Positions 42,463-50,466 of a stretch of 64,000 nucleotides of DNA are shown piece after piece. A program made the translations under genes and the position numbers. The stretch spans positions 1-64,000 of the forward strand of contig CAJTHL010000016.1 of NCBI GenBank assembly GCA_910576205.1, read 5' to 3'. Numbering within the stretch: the first letter of the stretch is position 1; every line of letters starts with the position of its first letter. The notes beneath the pieces are model-generated. The model worked only from the letters and a program-made list of their open reading frames with translations, was not told the origin of the DNA and did no database searches. This stretch comes from Clostridia bacterium. Its GTDB lineage: Bacteria; Bacillota; Clostridia; Lachnospirales; Lachnospiraceae.

Positions 42463-42533
42463 ACCCTCACCTCAATGGCCATGGCGCCGGCAAGGACGCC
42501 ACAGCCCAAGTATTCCTGTGCTTTTTAAAATTC

Positions 42534-42854
42534 TTAGGAAATAATATCGCTGGGAAGTCCCCCGGAGGTTTCCACGTTTGCGGACTCTCCCTCCTGGTAA
42601 TTCCGCGCCATTTCCTGGAGGTCTGTGGCGTGCTCCGTAATCATTTTGTGAATCCTTGTCATATCATTCTCCAGGGAGTTAAACTTTGTCCCATACGCCG
42701 TGCTGGACTCGCCGGACCACACAGAGTTCATCGCCCGCACAATCTGGAGCATCTGCTGGGTAAGGCTGTTTACGGTATTGCCGATATCTGAAAATTCCTG
42801 GGACGCGCTGATAAGCTTTTCCGGTGTTACTAAGATACTTCCTGTTGCTGCCAT
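42534..42854 (-). CDS. WXG100 protein (paralogue group A)
   Basis: 106 residues, helix-turn-helix hairpin with the W-x-G turn in SVWSGESSTAY and the C-terminal export-type YxxxE (YQEGE) followed by a tail ANVETSGGLPSDII. The tail matches that of the 43589 protein (AR-Y-EGE--NV-T---L--DII). Probably secreted or needed for secretion as a dimer. The weak-start alternatives are excluded by GAGAAACAACT spacing. Confidence 0.9.
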   Translation of the reverse strand: MAATGSILVTPEKLISASQEFSDIGNTVNSLTQQMLQIVRAMNSVWSGESSTAYGTKFNSLENDMTRIHKMITEHATDLQEMARNYQEGESANVETSGGLPSDIIS

Positions 42855-42881
42855 AATAGTTGTTTCTCCTTTTCTCTTAAT

Positions 42882-43181
42882 TTAGTAATTTCTCTGGTTT
42901 GCAATATTCACGTTCATGGACTCTCTCTTATCATACTCGGCCGCAATGGTGTCCAGGGCCGCCGCGTACTGATTGATGGTTGCATTGAAGTTGTCCATCT
43001 GGCTGCGGTCATTACTGAAAGCCCTGTGAAAGCTTTCCTTGGCCGGCCCCTCCCACATGCTTGTCAGATTCTGCTCGCTTCCAGCCAGCGCTTCCACCTT
43101 CTGCTTAAACTGGGTATTCAACTGTCTCAACTCGTCCGCTTTCTTCCTTATTTCCGCCGCTGTTGCTTTGATTTCCGCCAT
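42882..43181 (-). CDS. WXG100 protein (paralogue group B)
   Basis: 99 residues: helical hairpin with SMWEGPAKESF turn and YDKRE (YxxxE) near the end. It resembles the 43940 protein (W-[ED]-G-P-[A]-[KN]-E-[SA]-F). An AT-rich gap with TATAAT lies upstream (about 43220), so it may have its own promoter; no good -35 was found. GGAGGAAC precedes the ATG. Confidence 0.9.
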   Translation of the reverse strand: MAEIKATAAEIRKKADELRQLNTQFKQKVEALAGSEQNLTSMWEGPAKESFHRAFSNDRSQMDNFNATINQYAAALDTIAAEYDKRESMNVNIANQRNY

Positions 43182-43258
43182 TTTACGTTCCTCCTGTTTT
43201 CCCTTATAGGTAATTATAATATAAATAATACGGTTTTCCCACCATATATTTATCTTCT

Positions 43259-43579
43259 TCAGCTTTTGTAGCTTCTGGCCTCTGCAATGGCCAGCGCACG
43301 CATCTCCGCGTCATAGATACGCTTGGCCACCGCCCGGATCTCGGACGCTACATTGTGTAAAGACTTTGCCGTCTCCTCCATGTCTCCCTGGAGCCGGGCT
43401 CCCTTTGACAGATAGGCGCTGGCATTCTCTCCCTTCCAGTTTGCGGAGATATTCTGCATGGCCCCGGCGTATTCGGAGGCCGTAAGCTTCGTCAGCCGCC
43501 CGGCAAGCTCGTCCAGCCTGTCCGCCTGCTGCCTGGCTTTTTGAAAGTTAAATTGAATGGTTCCTCTTGATAACGCCAT
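43259..43579 (-). CDS. WXG100 protein (third type)
   Basis: 106 residues, helical hairpin with ANWKGENASAYL at the turn. It lacks a clear YxxxE near the end (IYDAEMRAL is close), unlike its four neighbours, so it may be an unexported partner in a heterodimer. GGGGGAG precedes the start; it is 9 nt from the gene upstream. Confidence 0.85.
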   Translation of the reverse strand: MALSRGTIQFNFQKARQQADRLDELAGRLTKLTASEYAGAMQNISANWKGENASAYLSKGARLQGDMEETAKSLHNVASEIRAVAKRIYDAEMRALAIAEARSYKS

Positions 43580-43588
43580 AATCTCCCC

Positions 43589-43921
43589 CTATTGTATGAT
43601 ATCCACGTCCAGCTGCTGGGCAGTTGTCACATTGACCCGCTCCCCCTCCGAATAGCTTCGGGCAATGGCGATCAGGTCGTCGGGATGCTCCATCAGCCTT
43701 CGAAGCATTTTGTCAACATTTTCCTTCTGCTTCTCATAGAGCTGTCTGTGGGTATCCCCTCCGTCTCCCAGCCAGTAGTGCCTGGTTCTCTCCATAGTAT
43801 CCGCCAGAGCCTGGAAGCGCTGCCTCATATCGCTTCCAAGTCTTCTCACTTCCTCCGCCTGCGTAATCAGGGCCTCCGTGGAAACCCGGATCTGCGCAGA
43901 ACCGATGCCGCTGTCTACCAT
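43589..43921 (-). CDS. WXG100 protein (paralogue group A)
   Basis: 110 residues, helical hairpin with HYWLGDGGDTH at the turn and C-terminal YSEGE, tail RVNVTTAQQLDVDII. Shares its tail pattern with the 42534 protein. The start ATG 43921 has GGGGGGATGAATGC upstream. Confidence 0.88.
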   Translation of the reverse strand: MVDSGIGSAQIRVSTEALITQAEEVRRLGSDMRQRFQALADTMERTRHYWLGDGGDTHRQLYEKQKENVDKMLRRLMEHPDDLIAIARSYSEGERVNVTTAQQLDVDIIQ

Positions 43922-43939
43922 GCATTCATCCCCCCTGTT

Positions 43940-44242
43940 CTATATGCGGATCGAAGAAATGATTCCGCTGATCTCATTCTCGCATGTGTTGTACTCCCCT
44001 TTTGCGTAAGTCATATCGTCGATGATTCCCTGCACGGTCCCGCAAAGGGTTTTCATGTCCTCCTGGTCCCTGTAAAACTGCTGCTTAAACGCCTCGTTGG
44101 CCGGCCCGTCCCACATATTGTCCAGGCTCCGGACAGCCTCGTACATCTTATCCATGTCCTTTTTAATGCTGTTCAGCTGGCCCTGCAAGGTTTCAATGTC
44201 TGATGCCAGCGTGGAAGTGTTTACCGCCATCTCCTGCTGCAT
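43940..44242 (-). CDS. WXG100 protein (paralogue group B)
   Basis: 100 residues with NMWDGPANEAF at the turn and two YxxxE motifs (YAKGE, YNTCE) toward the end. It is the first of the five-gene WXG100 run in the direction of transcription. GAGAGGGGGAAT precedes the ATG. Confidence 0.9.
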   Translation of the reverse strand: MQQEMAVNTSTLASDIETLQGQLNSIKKDMDKMYEAVRSLDNMWDGPANEAFKQQFYRDQEDMKTLCGTVQGIIDDMTYAKGEYNTCENEISGIISSIRI

Positions 44243-44270
44243 GCTTTATTCCCCCTCTCTTTTTCTCATT

Positions 44271-45422
44271 TTACTCTTCATATTGGAGATTTCCTTCTCC
44301 GTCAAAGCTTTTCCCTCCAAGGTATGTCCCGTCTGCGTCATATTCATAAAAAGAATAGCTTTCTAAGGTTCCATCCGCCGCATAATATTCACATTCTATG
44401 CAGTTTCCATTCTCATCAAACTCCCAGGTTTCATAATTCGCCAGCGTAAAACCATCTCCCAGATCCCGGTATTTGTTCTCCCTTACCATTAGCCCCTTCT
44501 CATTATATTCCGGGACAGTGTACTCAAACATGGTACCGTCTGCATTGTAGCGGTTTATTTTTATCTGTCTGTCATTGGCATCATACTCATAGGTTTCATA
44601 GACCGACAAAATTTTGCCTTCCGTATCCTCATAATCCTCATATCTTACACATCTCTCACCCTCATAGCTATACTTTGACAAGCCAATACGCCCCTCATTA
44701 TGATTAAACCAATAACCATTTGTCGCCCGTCCTTCCTCATCATAGGTCCGGTCAATCCTCCCAGTCTCTTCTCCTGCTCCATTATAGGCAGTGACAGATG
44801 CCTCCTTCCCCTTGAGGTTATAGGTAAAGATATGCCACCAGATCACATTCCCGCTTTCATCATAGCCCGTCCGCTTCATGACGCGCCCCAGAGAGTCAAA
44901 GATCTCTCCGCTCTCGATCATATCAATCTTCTCTTTGAGCCGCTGGTCTCCAGTCAGATCATAACCTTTCTCCGCGGCTTCCAGAGCCGTCTCGAAATCT
45001 CCCTGCCGGATATAGGCTTCCACCAGGCCTAAGTGCGCGTCCACGCTCATGGGGTCGATCTCGATAGCCTTGGTAAAAGCAATAACCGCCTGCTCGTAAT
45101 CCATCTCTTCCAGATAGCGGTTACCTAAGTCCAACTGCTTCGCCAAGTTCTTTCCGGCTCCGCCGTAGAGGAAGATTCCTGCAAGCGCCGCAAGGATCAC
45201 CACCAAAGCCGCGGCAATTCCCATTACCAGACCGCGCTTTGGGGCCTTCTTCTTTTTATGATCTTCCCTTACATATGTCTGGTCTCCCACAGCCTCCTGG
45301 AAGGCGGCGGGAGGCTCCGGCGTATACGCCGCTGTTTCCACGGCCTCTCCCATCTGCGTCCCGCAGTGAAGGCAGAACTGGCTGTCAGCGTCCAGCAGTT
45401 TCCCACAATTTTTACAGTACAT
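44271..45422 (-). CDS. Zinc-ribbon / TM / TPR protein with YD-like repeats
   Basis: 383 residues: zinc ribbon (YCKNCG...FCLHCG, 2-21), TM at about 71-95, two TPR-like repeats (LGNRYLEEMDYEQAVIAF; GLVEAYIRQGDFETAL) and a C-terminal half of repeated units such as YDESGNVIWW, YDEEGRATNGYWFN and YEYDANDRQIKI that resemble Rhs/YD-type wraps. The TPR part is a paralogue of 45458 and 56255. Outside domain presumed. Function unknown. Confidence 0.8.
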   Translation of the reverse strand: MYCKNCGKLLDADSQFCLHCGTQMGEAVETAAYTPEPPAAFQEAVGDQTYVREDHKKKKAPKRGLVMGIAAALVVILAALAGIFLYGGAGKNLAKQLDLGNRYLEEMDYEQAVIAFTKAIEIDPMSVDAHLGLVEAYIRQGDFETALEAAEKGYDLTGDQRLKEKIDMIESGEIFDSLGRVMKRTGYDESGNVIWWHIFTYNLKGKEASVTAYNGAGEETGRIDRTYDEEGRATNGYWFNHNEGRIGLSKYSYEGERCVRYEDYEDTEGKILSVYETYEYDANDRQIKINRYNADGTMFEYTVPEYNEKGLMVRENKYRDLGDGFTLANYETWEFDENGNCIECEYYAADGTLESYSFYEYDADGTYLGGKSFDGEGNLQYEE

Positions 45423-45457
45423 CGTTCATTCCCCTCTTTATCAGCATTAGAAATCGC

Positions 45458-46729
45458 CTAAGCTTTCTGCTCAACGGATAGGAACCATTCCTCTTTAAAA
45501 AAATAAAGCAAGTCGTTGATAACGGTTCCTTCTCCATGTTTCTCATACTCCTCTTTTACAATCTCCTCATCGTATCTGTAAATCGAATATTCTGTTCTGG
45601 AAACCAGATATTCTTCATTGTAACTGTGACCTATGATATTATTGGCTCTGCGACCGGAACCCTCCAAATCATCCCTAAAATACAGATCCAGGTCATAGAA
45701 CCTGGTATAACTGCTCCCCGTATTCCAGAAAGTAGTCTCCCTAATCAGCCGCCTCGCATAAGGATTCACTATTAACGGCGGATCCACGTCATCGTCAAAT
45801 TCAAATTCGCTGTACCCTTCCAGACCGCCTTCCGCAGAATAATACTCCTTTCTCTCCTCTTTCCCCTCACTGTCAAAAAAGCAGCTCGCAAACAATTCGT
45901 TTCCGGCGGTGTCCTTGAAATATTCCTCCTTCACCCTCTGCCCGTTCTGATAGGTATGCTTCACCAGTCCCATCTCGCCATATCTCTCATGAATCTTTTC
46001 ATCTATAAACCAGAAACCAGTCGTCATATGGCCCTCCTGGTCATAAACCAGCTCGATCCGGCCTGTCTCCTCCCTGGCGGCATTATAAGCCGTCACGGCC
46101 GCTATCCTCACTTCCTCCCCATCGTAAGTATACACATGGATCCAGGCCACGTCTGAGTTACGGTCATAGCCGATCCTTAAAATAGTCCGGCCCTGGGAAT
46201 CACTCATGGTCCCGCCCTCAAGACCATATCTTATGGTATACAGACTTTCATCGCCCGTCACCTCATACCCTTTCCGGGCAGTCTCCACCGCCATCTCAAT
46301 ATCCAGCATCCCAATATAGGCGTCAATAAGACCCAGGTACGCGTCCACACTCATAGGATCAATATCAATAGCTCTGGCAAACGCAACCACGGCCTGTTCA
46401 TAATCCGTCTCCGCCAGATAGCGGTTACCAAGATCCAGCTGCTTTGCCAGCTCCCTCTCTGAAGCGTTGGAAATATAACTTCCGGTAAATACGGCTATAA
46501 GGAGTACAAGCACCGCTGCCACTGCCGTAACCATACTTCTTTTGGAGGGTTTTCTTTTCCCCCCGCCTATACTGCGGACCGCCCCCACGACCCCCTTAAG
46601 AATATCTGTAGTCTTTAACGGGACTTTGGGGCTTCCCACCCCCGTCACATCCGCTGCGATCTTCTCTCCGCAGTGGGGACAGAAGCTGCTGTTCTTCTCA
46701 ATCTCTTTTCCGCATTTATCACAAAACAT
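45458..46729 (-). CDS. Zinc-ribbon / TM / TPR protein (paralogue)
   Basis: 423 residues: zinc ribbon (FCDKCG...FCPHCG), TM at about 66-90, TPR pair (LDLGNRYLAETDYEQAVVAF and GLIDAYIGMLDIEMAV) nearly identical in pattern to the 44271 protein, then a longer C-terminal region with units like YDRNSDVAWIHVYTYDGEE. Tandem duplicates in the T7SS locus, so perhaps an assembly or receptor family. Confidence 0.8.
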   Translation of the reverse strand: MFCDKCGKEIEKNSSFCPHCGEKIAADVTGVGSPKVPLKTTDILKGVVGAVRSIGGGKRKPSKRSMVTAVAAVLVLLIAVFTGSYISNASERELAKQLDLGNRYLAETDYEQAVVAFARAIDIDPMSVDAYLGLIDAYIGMLDIEMAVETARKGYEVTGDESLYTIRYGLEGGTMSDSQGRTILRIGYDRNSDVAWIHVYTYDGEEVRIAAVTAYNAAREETGRIELVYDQEGHMTTGFWFIDEKIHERYGEMGLVKHTYQNGQRVKEEYFKDTAGNELFASCFFDSEGKEERKEYYSAEGGLEGYSEFEFDDDVDPPLIVNPYARRLIRETTFWNTGSSYTRFYDLDLYFRDDLEGSGRRANNIIGHSYNEEYLVSRTEYSIYRYDEEIVKEEYEKHGEGTVINDLLYFFKEEWFLSVEQKA

Positions 46730-46757
46730 CCTCCACGCACTCCCTCTTTATCTGGTC

Positions 46758-46892
46758 TTACTCGTACTCTCTCTTTAATTCTTCCCGGATCCGCTTTCCT
46801 GCGGTTTTCCCATAGACAATACCCGCAACAAACAGAATCGCCGCCACTGCCATCATGGCGATACCGATTCCCAGGATAACTATTCCACTCAT
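46758..46892 (-). CDS. Small single-pass membrane protein (44 aa)
   Basis: 44 codons from ATG 46892: one hydrophobic helix (GIGIAMMAVAAILFVAGIVYG) then a basic/acidic tail KRIREELKREYE. GGAGGAG stands six bases upstream. It lies 28 nt before the next gene of the locus. Family unknown to me; a small membrane subunit is possible. Confidence 0.65.
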   Translation of the reverse strand: MSGIVILGIGIAMMAVAAILFVAGIVYGKTAGKRIREELKREYE

Positions 46893-46920
46893 AAAAACTC
46901 CTCCTATTAAAGTCGCTGCG

Positions 46921-47225
46921 CGACAGCTCTAAAGTGCGATGTCCCTTCGGCACACATGTACTGAGAGGAAATTTCATTCGCAAAAACGCTCATGAAATTT
47001 CCTCTCGTGCGCCTTCGCGACTTCGCCCGTTAACCGCTTCTCGACAGCTCTAAAGTGCGATGTCCCTTCGGCACACATGTACTGAGAGGAAATTTCATTC
47101 GCAAAAACGCTCATGAAATTTCCTCTCGTGCGCCTTCGCGACTTCGCCCGTTAACCGCTTCTCGACGGCTCTAAAGTGCGATGCCCCTTCGGCACACATA
47201 TACTGAAAGGAAAGCCCCTTCGGCG
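46921..47225. repeat. 121-bp tandem repeat with internal 15-bp hairpins
   Basis: Two full units (46921-47041 and 47042-47162, nearly identical) and a diverged partial third (47163-47225). Each full unit has a perfect 15-bp inverted repeat, GAGAGGAAATTTCAT with its complement 14 nt away (first at 46963-46977 and 46992-47006). It fills the 334-nt gap between the 44-aa gene and the kinase-TPR gene. No coding frame is convincing. Confidence 0.85.
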
Positions 47226-47226
47226 T

Positions 47227-49800
47227 TTACAGCCACCCGCCGTCCCGAAGCTCCCGGATCATAAGCTCCAGCCTGTCCATTTCCTCGTCCTGCTCCTGGC
47301 CGGAATACTTTTCTATGGCCTCCTCATACCAGGCAAGCATCTGCCTGTAATCCCTGTCCGTCTCTGCCTGGGTCTGCGCCCGGTCGGCTTCCAGATAGGC
47401 CAGCCGTTTATAGACCTCGTACCGGTTCGGATAGCTTTCTGTCATTTCCAGAAGCAGCTCCTCTGCCTTGTCAAACTGCTGCATATTTTCGTAGAGGATC
47501 GCCATATTCTCCTGGAGCTGGTAGGTGACATACCCCTTCTCGTAAATGGAGGTAAAAAGCTCCAGGGATTTCCCATACCAGGCCTGGGCCTGGCTCTTGT
47601 CAACCTGGGCCTTCCGGGCGTAAGCTGCAGCCAGGTATTCTGTCATCACCAGGTTTCCGTTTCCCTCAAACTGTCCCATGTGCTGCTCCAGAAGGGCGAT
47701 CTCCCGATCCACCGTCTCGTTTCCCATGGACTTGTACACGTCCACGCACAGGAATATAGCCCGCTTCTTCATCTGCGGATCCGTGGTGGCGGCAATGGTC
47801 TGGTTCAGATATTCCGCCGCCGTATCGTACTGGCCTTTTACCCGGGCGATCTCCCCCTGGGCCATGTAGACGGAATCCTCCCCGATGCCCTTGTCAATGC
47901 CCTTTTGAAGCTCGCCTTCCGCCTCCTCGATCCGGCCAAGCTTGGCCAGCGCAATGGCGTAATCCCGGTAATAAAGGCCGTTCTGGGCGTTGTATTCCAG
48001 GGCATACGAAAAGAGTTTCTCCGCGTTTGGATAATCCTTCTGCTCAAAATAGGCGTTTCCCACAAGATAGTAAATATTTCCCAGAAGTTCCTTTTCTTCC
48101 CTTGTGCCTGCCTGGAAGGGGGCGGCGTTGATGTATTTCTCACCTGTGGCAATGCACTCCTCATAATTTCCCGTAAGATACAGGAGATACACTTCCTTTT
48201 CGTAGGCCTCCACCCTGGTGTCGGACAGCTCCCTGGCCTCCTCCAGAATCTCCCCGGCCTCGTCGAATCTGCTTTGATCCATGGCGTCCTGGGCCAATGC
48301 GATAACCTCATAATATTCGCTGTTCTTCTCCGTGCGAAGCCTTGCAGCTCCTCCGAACACCGTCACAATCCCAAGCCCCAGAAACGCCAGGGCCGCCGCC
48401 TGGAGCCCCGTCTGTTTCCGGCGCATGACAATATAGCGGTGATCCAGCTTGTGGGAATTGCGGATGGCCTTTAAAAATTCTCCGCCGTTCTGATAACGGT
48501 TTTCCGGCGCCAGCTCCATCATTTTGTCCAGGATTACCCCGAAGCCCTCGCTTATGGGAACGCCTGCGGCGGAAACGGGAAGCCGGGCGTCAAAATCCAT
48601 GGAAGGCTCTACCCCGGTCAGCAGAAAATACAGGGTAACGCCAAGGCTGTAAATATCCGATCTGACGTCGATGCCCCTGCCCATGTACTGTACATATCTG
48701 GAAACGCTGTCTGTCCGGGTCTGGCCCTGAAAGGCCTGTGTCCTGCCTGGGGACATTCTCCCGGCTTTTGCGTCAGACTGGCCCGGCTGAAGGATCTCGG
48801 TTCTGTCCTCCCCAGGCATTCCCTGCAAAAGCTCCGTCCTGTCCTCCCCGGATACTCCTCCGGGAGTTTTGTCCTTTGCAGCCTTAACATATCCTGCTGA
48901 TGCTCCCTGGGTATTTCCCGCTCCGGCCGCCGGCTGTATCCGCTGGGATCTCTGTACGGTATAATTGTGGGTAATCCGCTCATACATAGCCGGATCCCGA
49001 TACTGCTCCGGGGGCGAAAAGCCCGCGCTGATACCCACGGCGGACTCCATGGCGGTTCCCATGGCCAGGGAGATGTTAAAGTCGATAAGACAGACGTCCC
49101 CCTCCTTTGTCAGCATAATGTTGGCCGGCTTGATATCGCTGTGTACAATAGGCGGTTTCTGGGCGTGAAGGTAATCCAGGGCCTCCCCAAGCTGTTCCGC
49201 CCATCTGCGCACCTGTTTCTGGGGGTATCTCCCGTGATGCTTTACTGCCTCGTCCAGGTTTTCCCCGTGAATAAAGTCCATCACGGTATAGACCCCGTCC
49301 GCAGTTTCGATAAAGTCGTAAACCCTGGGCAGATACGGGTGCTTCAATTCCTTTAAAATATCCGCCTCCTGGCGGGACTTCACCTTTCCCCGTACTTCAT
49401 CCTTAATCTTCTTTACCACCACGTCCGTCTGGAGACGCAGATGTCTGGCCCGGTACACAACGCCTCCGCCGCCGGAACCGATTTCCCCTTCGATCTCATA
49501 GGTTCCCCCTAAAACGGTTCCCTTTGGAAGGGCCCCTTCCCCGGCGCGCTCCCGGTTCTCCCGCCTTACCTGTTCTTCCCTCCACAGGGGCACAGTCCCG
49601 CCCTTCTCCCGGCCCTCGTTTTGCAAAGTCCCTGCCTCACCGTTCTCCTGACCTTCACTTTGCAAAAGCAGAGTCTCATTACTTTCCGGGCCTTCCCCCT
49701 GCAAAGAAGGGGCCTCATTTTCCGGTTCTACCCTGGCCCCGCAGTTCAGACAGAATACGGCGTCCTCATCCAGCTTATTTCCACATTTTCTACAAAACAC
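47227..49800 (-). CDS. Kinase-fold / TM / TPR membrane protein (EssB-like architecture)
   Basis: 857 residues from GTG 49800 (GGGGGAGAGAAGCA upstream). Zinc ribbon (FCRKCG...FCLNCG), a kinase domain from about 100 with G-loop GSGGGGVVY, Lys in VVVKKI, HSD for HRD (PIVHSDIKPANIM near 218), DFN for DFG (near 238) and PPEQY near 265. About 95 extra residues separate PPEQY from DVRSDIYSLG and carry GEDRTELLQ (Thr 322) and GEDRTEILQ (Thr 334). TM near 463-485, then 10 or so TPR-like helical repeats outside. Next to the EsaB/EssC genes; same layout as EssB/YukC. Confidence 0.88.
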   Translation of the reverse strand: MFCRKCGNKLDEDAVFCLNCGARVEPENEAPSLQGEGPESNETLLLQSEGQENGEAGTLQNEGREKGGTVPLWREEQVRRENRERAGEGALPKGTVLGGTYEIEGEIGSGGGGVVYRARHLRLQTDVVVKKIKDEVRGKVKSRQEADILKELKHPYLPRVYDFIETADGVYTVMDFIHGENLDEAVKHHGRYPQKQVRRWAEQLGEALDYLHAQKPPIVHSDIKPANIMLTKEGDVCLIDFNISLAMGTAMESAVGISAGFSPPEQYRDPAMYERITHNYTVQRSQRIQPAAGAGNTQGASAGYVKAAKDKTPGGVSGEDRTELLQGMPGEDRTEILQPGQSDAKAGRMSPGRTQAFQGQTRTDSVSRYVQYMGRGIDVRSDIYSLGVTLYFLLTGVEPSMDFDARLPVSAAGVPISEGFGVILDKMMELAPENRYQNGGEFLKAIRNSHKLDHRYIVMRRKQTGLQAAALAFLGLGIVTVFGGAARLRTEKNSEYYEVIALAQDAMDQSRFDEAGEILEEARELSDTRVEAYEKEVYLLYLTGNYEECIATGEKYINAAPFQAGTREEKELLGNIYYLVGNAYFEQKDYPNAEKLFSYALEYNAQNGLYYRDYAIALAKLGRIEEAEGELQKGIDKGIGEDSVYMAQGEIARVKGQYDTAAEYLNQTIAATTDPQMKKRAIFLCVDVYKSMGNETVDREIALLEQHMGQFEGNGNLVMTEYLAAAYARKAQVDKSQAQAWYGKSLELFTSIYEKGYVTYQLQENMAILYENMQQFDKAEELLLEMTESYPNRYEVYKRLAYLEADRAQTQAETDRDYRQMLAWYEEAIEKYSGQEQDEEMDRLELMIRELRDGGWL

Positions 49801-49884
49801 TGCTTCTCTCCCCCACATCCTCTGTATTTCTATCAGGCTTTATTCTGCCGCTTTACCGGCTGTCAAAGACGCATTTCTTCTGGC

Positions 49885-50166
49885 TTAAGGATATGCGTTT
49901 GCGTTTCCACAAACCCTCCCCTCCGCCCGCTCATAGCGGATCCTCAGCTCTTCCAGGCTTTGTACCAGCTCCTGCAGGGATACCTGCTGGGTTTCCAGTT
50001 CCTCCCGTTTCTGCTTCAGGGTTCCGAGAACCTCTTCCATGCCCGAAAGGGACTGGAGCGCGCCTATTACCTCATCTATATTCTGTATTTCAAAGCGCCG
50101 CCTGTCTGCCGCCTGCTGTAATTCTTCGCAGGCACAGGCCAGCCGGAATAACCGCACCTCAAACAT
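49885..50166 (-). CDS. Small coiled-coil protein of the T7SS operon
   Basis: 93 residues, all helical, beginning MFEVRLFRLACACEELQQA with a long coiled-coil (VLGTLKQKREELETQQ). No recognised family. It lies between the EsaB-like and kinase-TPR genes, so it is likely a structural or chaperone partner. Confidence 0.7.
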   Translation of the reverse strand: MFEVRLFRLACACEELQQAADRRRFEIQNIDEVIGALQSLSGMEEVLGTLKQKREELETQQVSLQELVQSLEELRIRYERAEGRVCGNANAYP

Positions 50167-50202
50167 AGGCTGCTCCCTTCCTCATAAAACGCATCTTCGC
50201 TG

Positions 50203-50451
50203 TCAGACCAGAATCAGCCTGCTCCCCGTAACCACCCCGCACTGGGCCAGCGTCCGGTTCCTGTCCAGGATGCACTGCCTCTCTTTGTGGCAGAGCTGCA
50301 GACGGTTTATGTCACCCACGATCTCCGTGCGCTCCTTCTGACCGATCATCTCGCTGATCTCCTCAATGACTGTGGAGATTTCCGCTGTCTCGCTGAGCTG
50401 AAAATCATATTCCTTGTCCACGCTGGGAACAAAAATATCCACCAATACCAT
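50203..50451 (-). CDS. esaB: EsaB/YukD-family ubiquitin-like protein
   Basis: 82 residues with the ubiquitin-like YukD pattern: VLVDIFVPSVDKEYDFQL at the N-terminus and LDRNRTLAQCGVVTGSRLILV at the C-terminus. EsaB/YukD proteins are small cytoplasmic T7SSb components. It is 16 nt downstream of the EssC gene and is the best-conserved partner in T7SSb loci. Confidence 0.88.
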   Translation of the reverse strand: MVLVDIFVPSVDKEYDFQLSETAEISTVIEEISEMIGQKERTEIVGDINRLQLCHKERQCILDRNRTLAQCGVVTGSRLILV

Positions 50452-50466
50452 ATTTAACTCCTCTAT

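Noticed and set aside
46645..46983. 112-codon minus-strand frame over the 44-aa gene
   Set aside because: It overlaps two better-supported genes and includes the repeat; the 44-codon frame has a ribosome site and a plausible TM helix instead.
46921..47225. CRISPR array
   Set aside because: The unit is 121 bp with no short constant repeats and variable spacers; units are near identical throughout. No cas genes are present.
47176..48474. 432-codon plus-strand frame opposite the TPR region
   Set aside because: The minus-strand TPR repeats are clearly the real coding sequence; the plus frame is a codon mirror.
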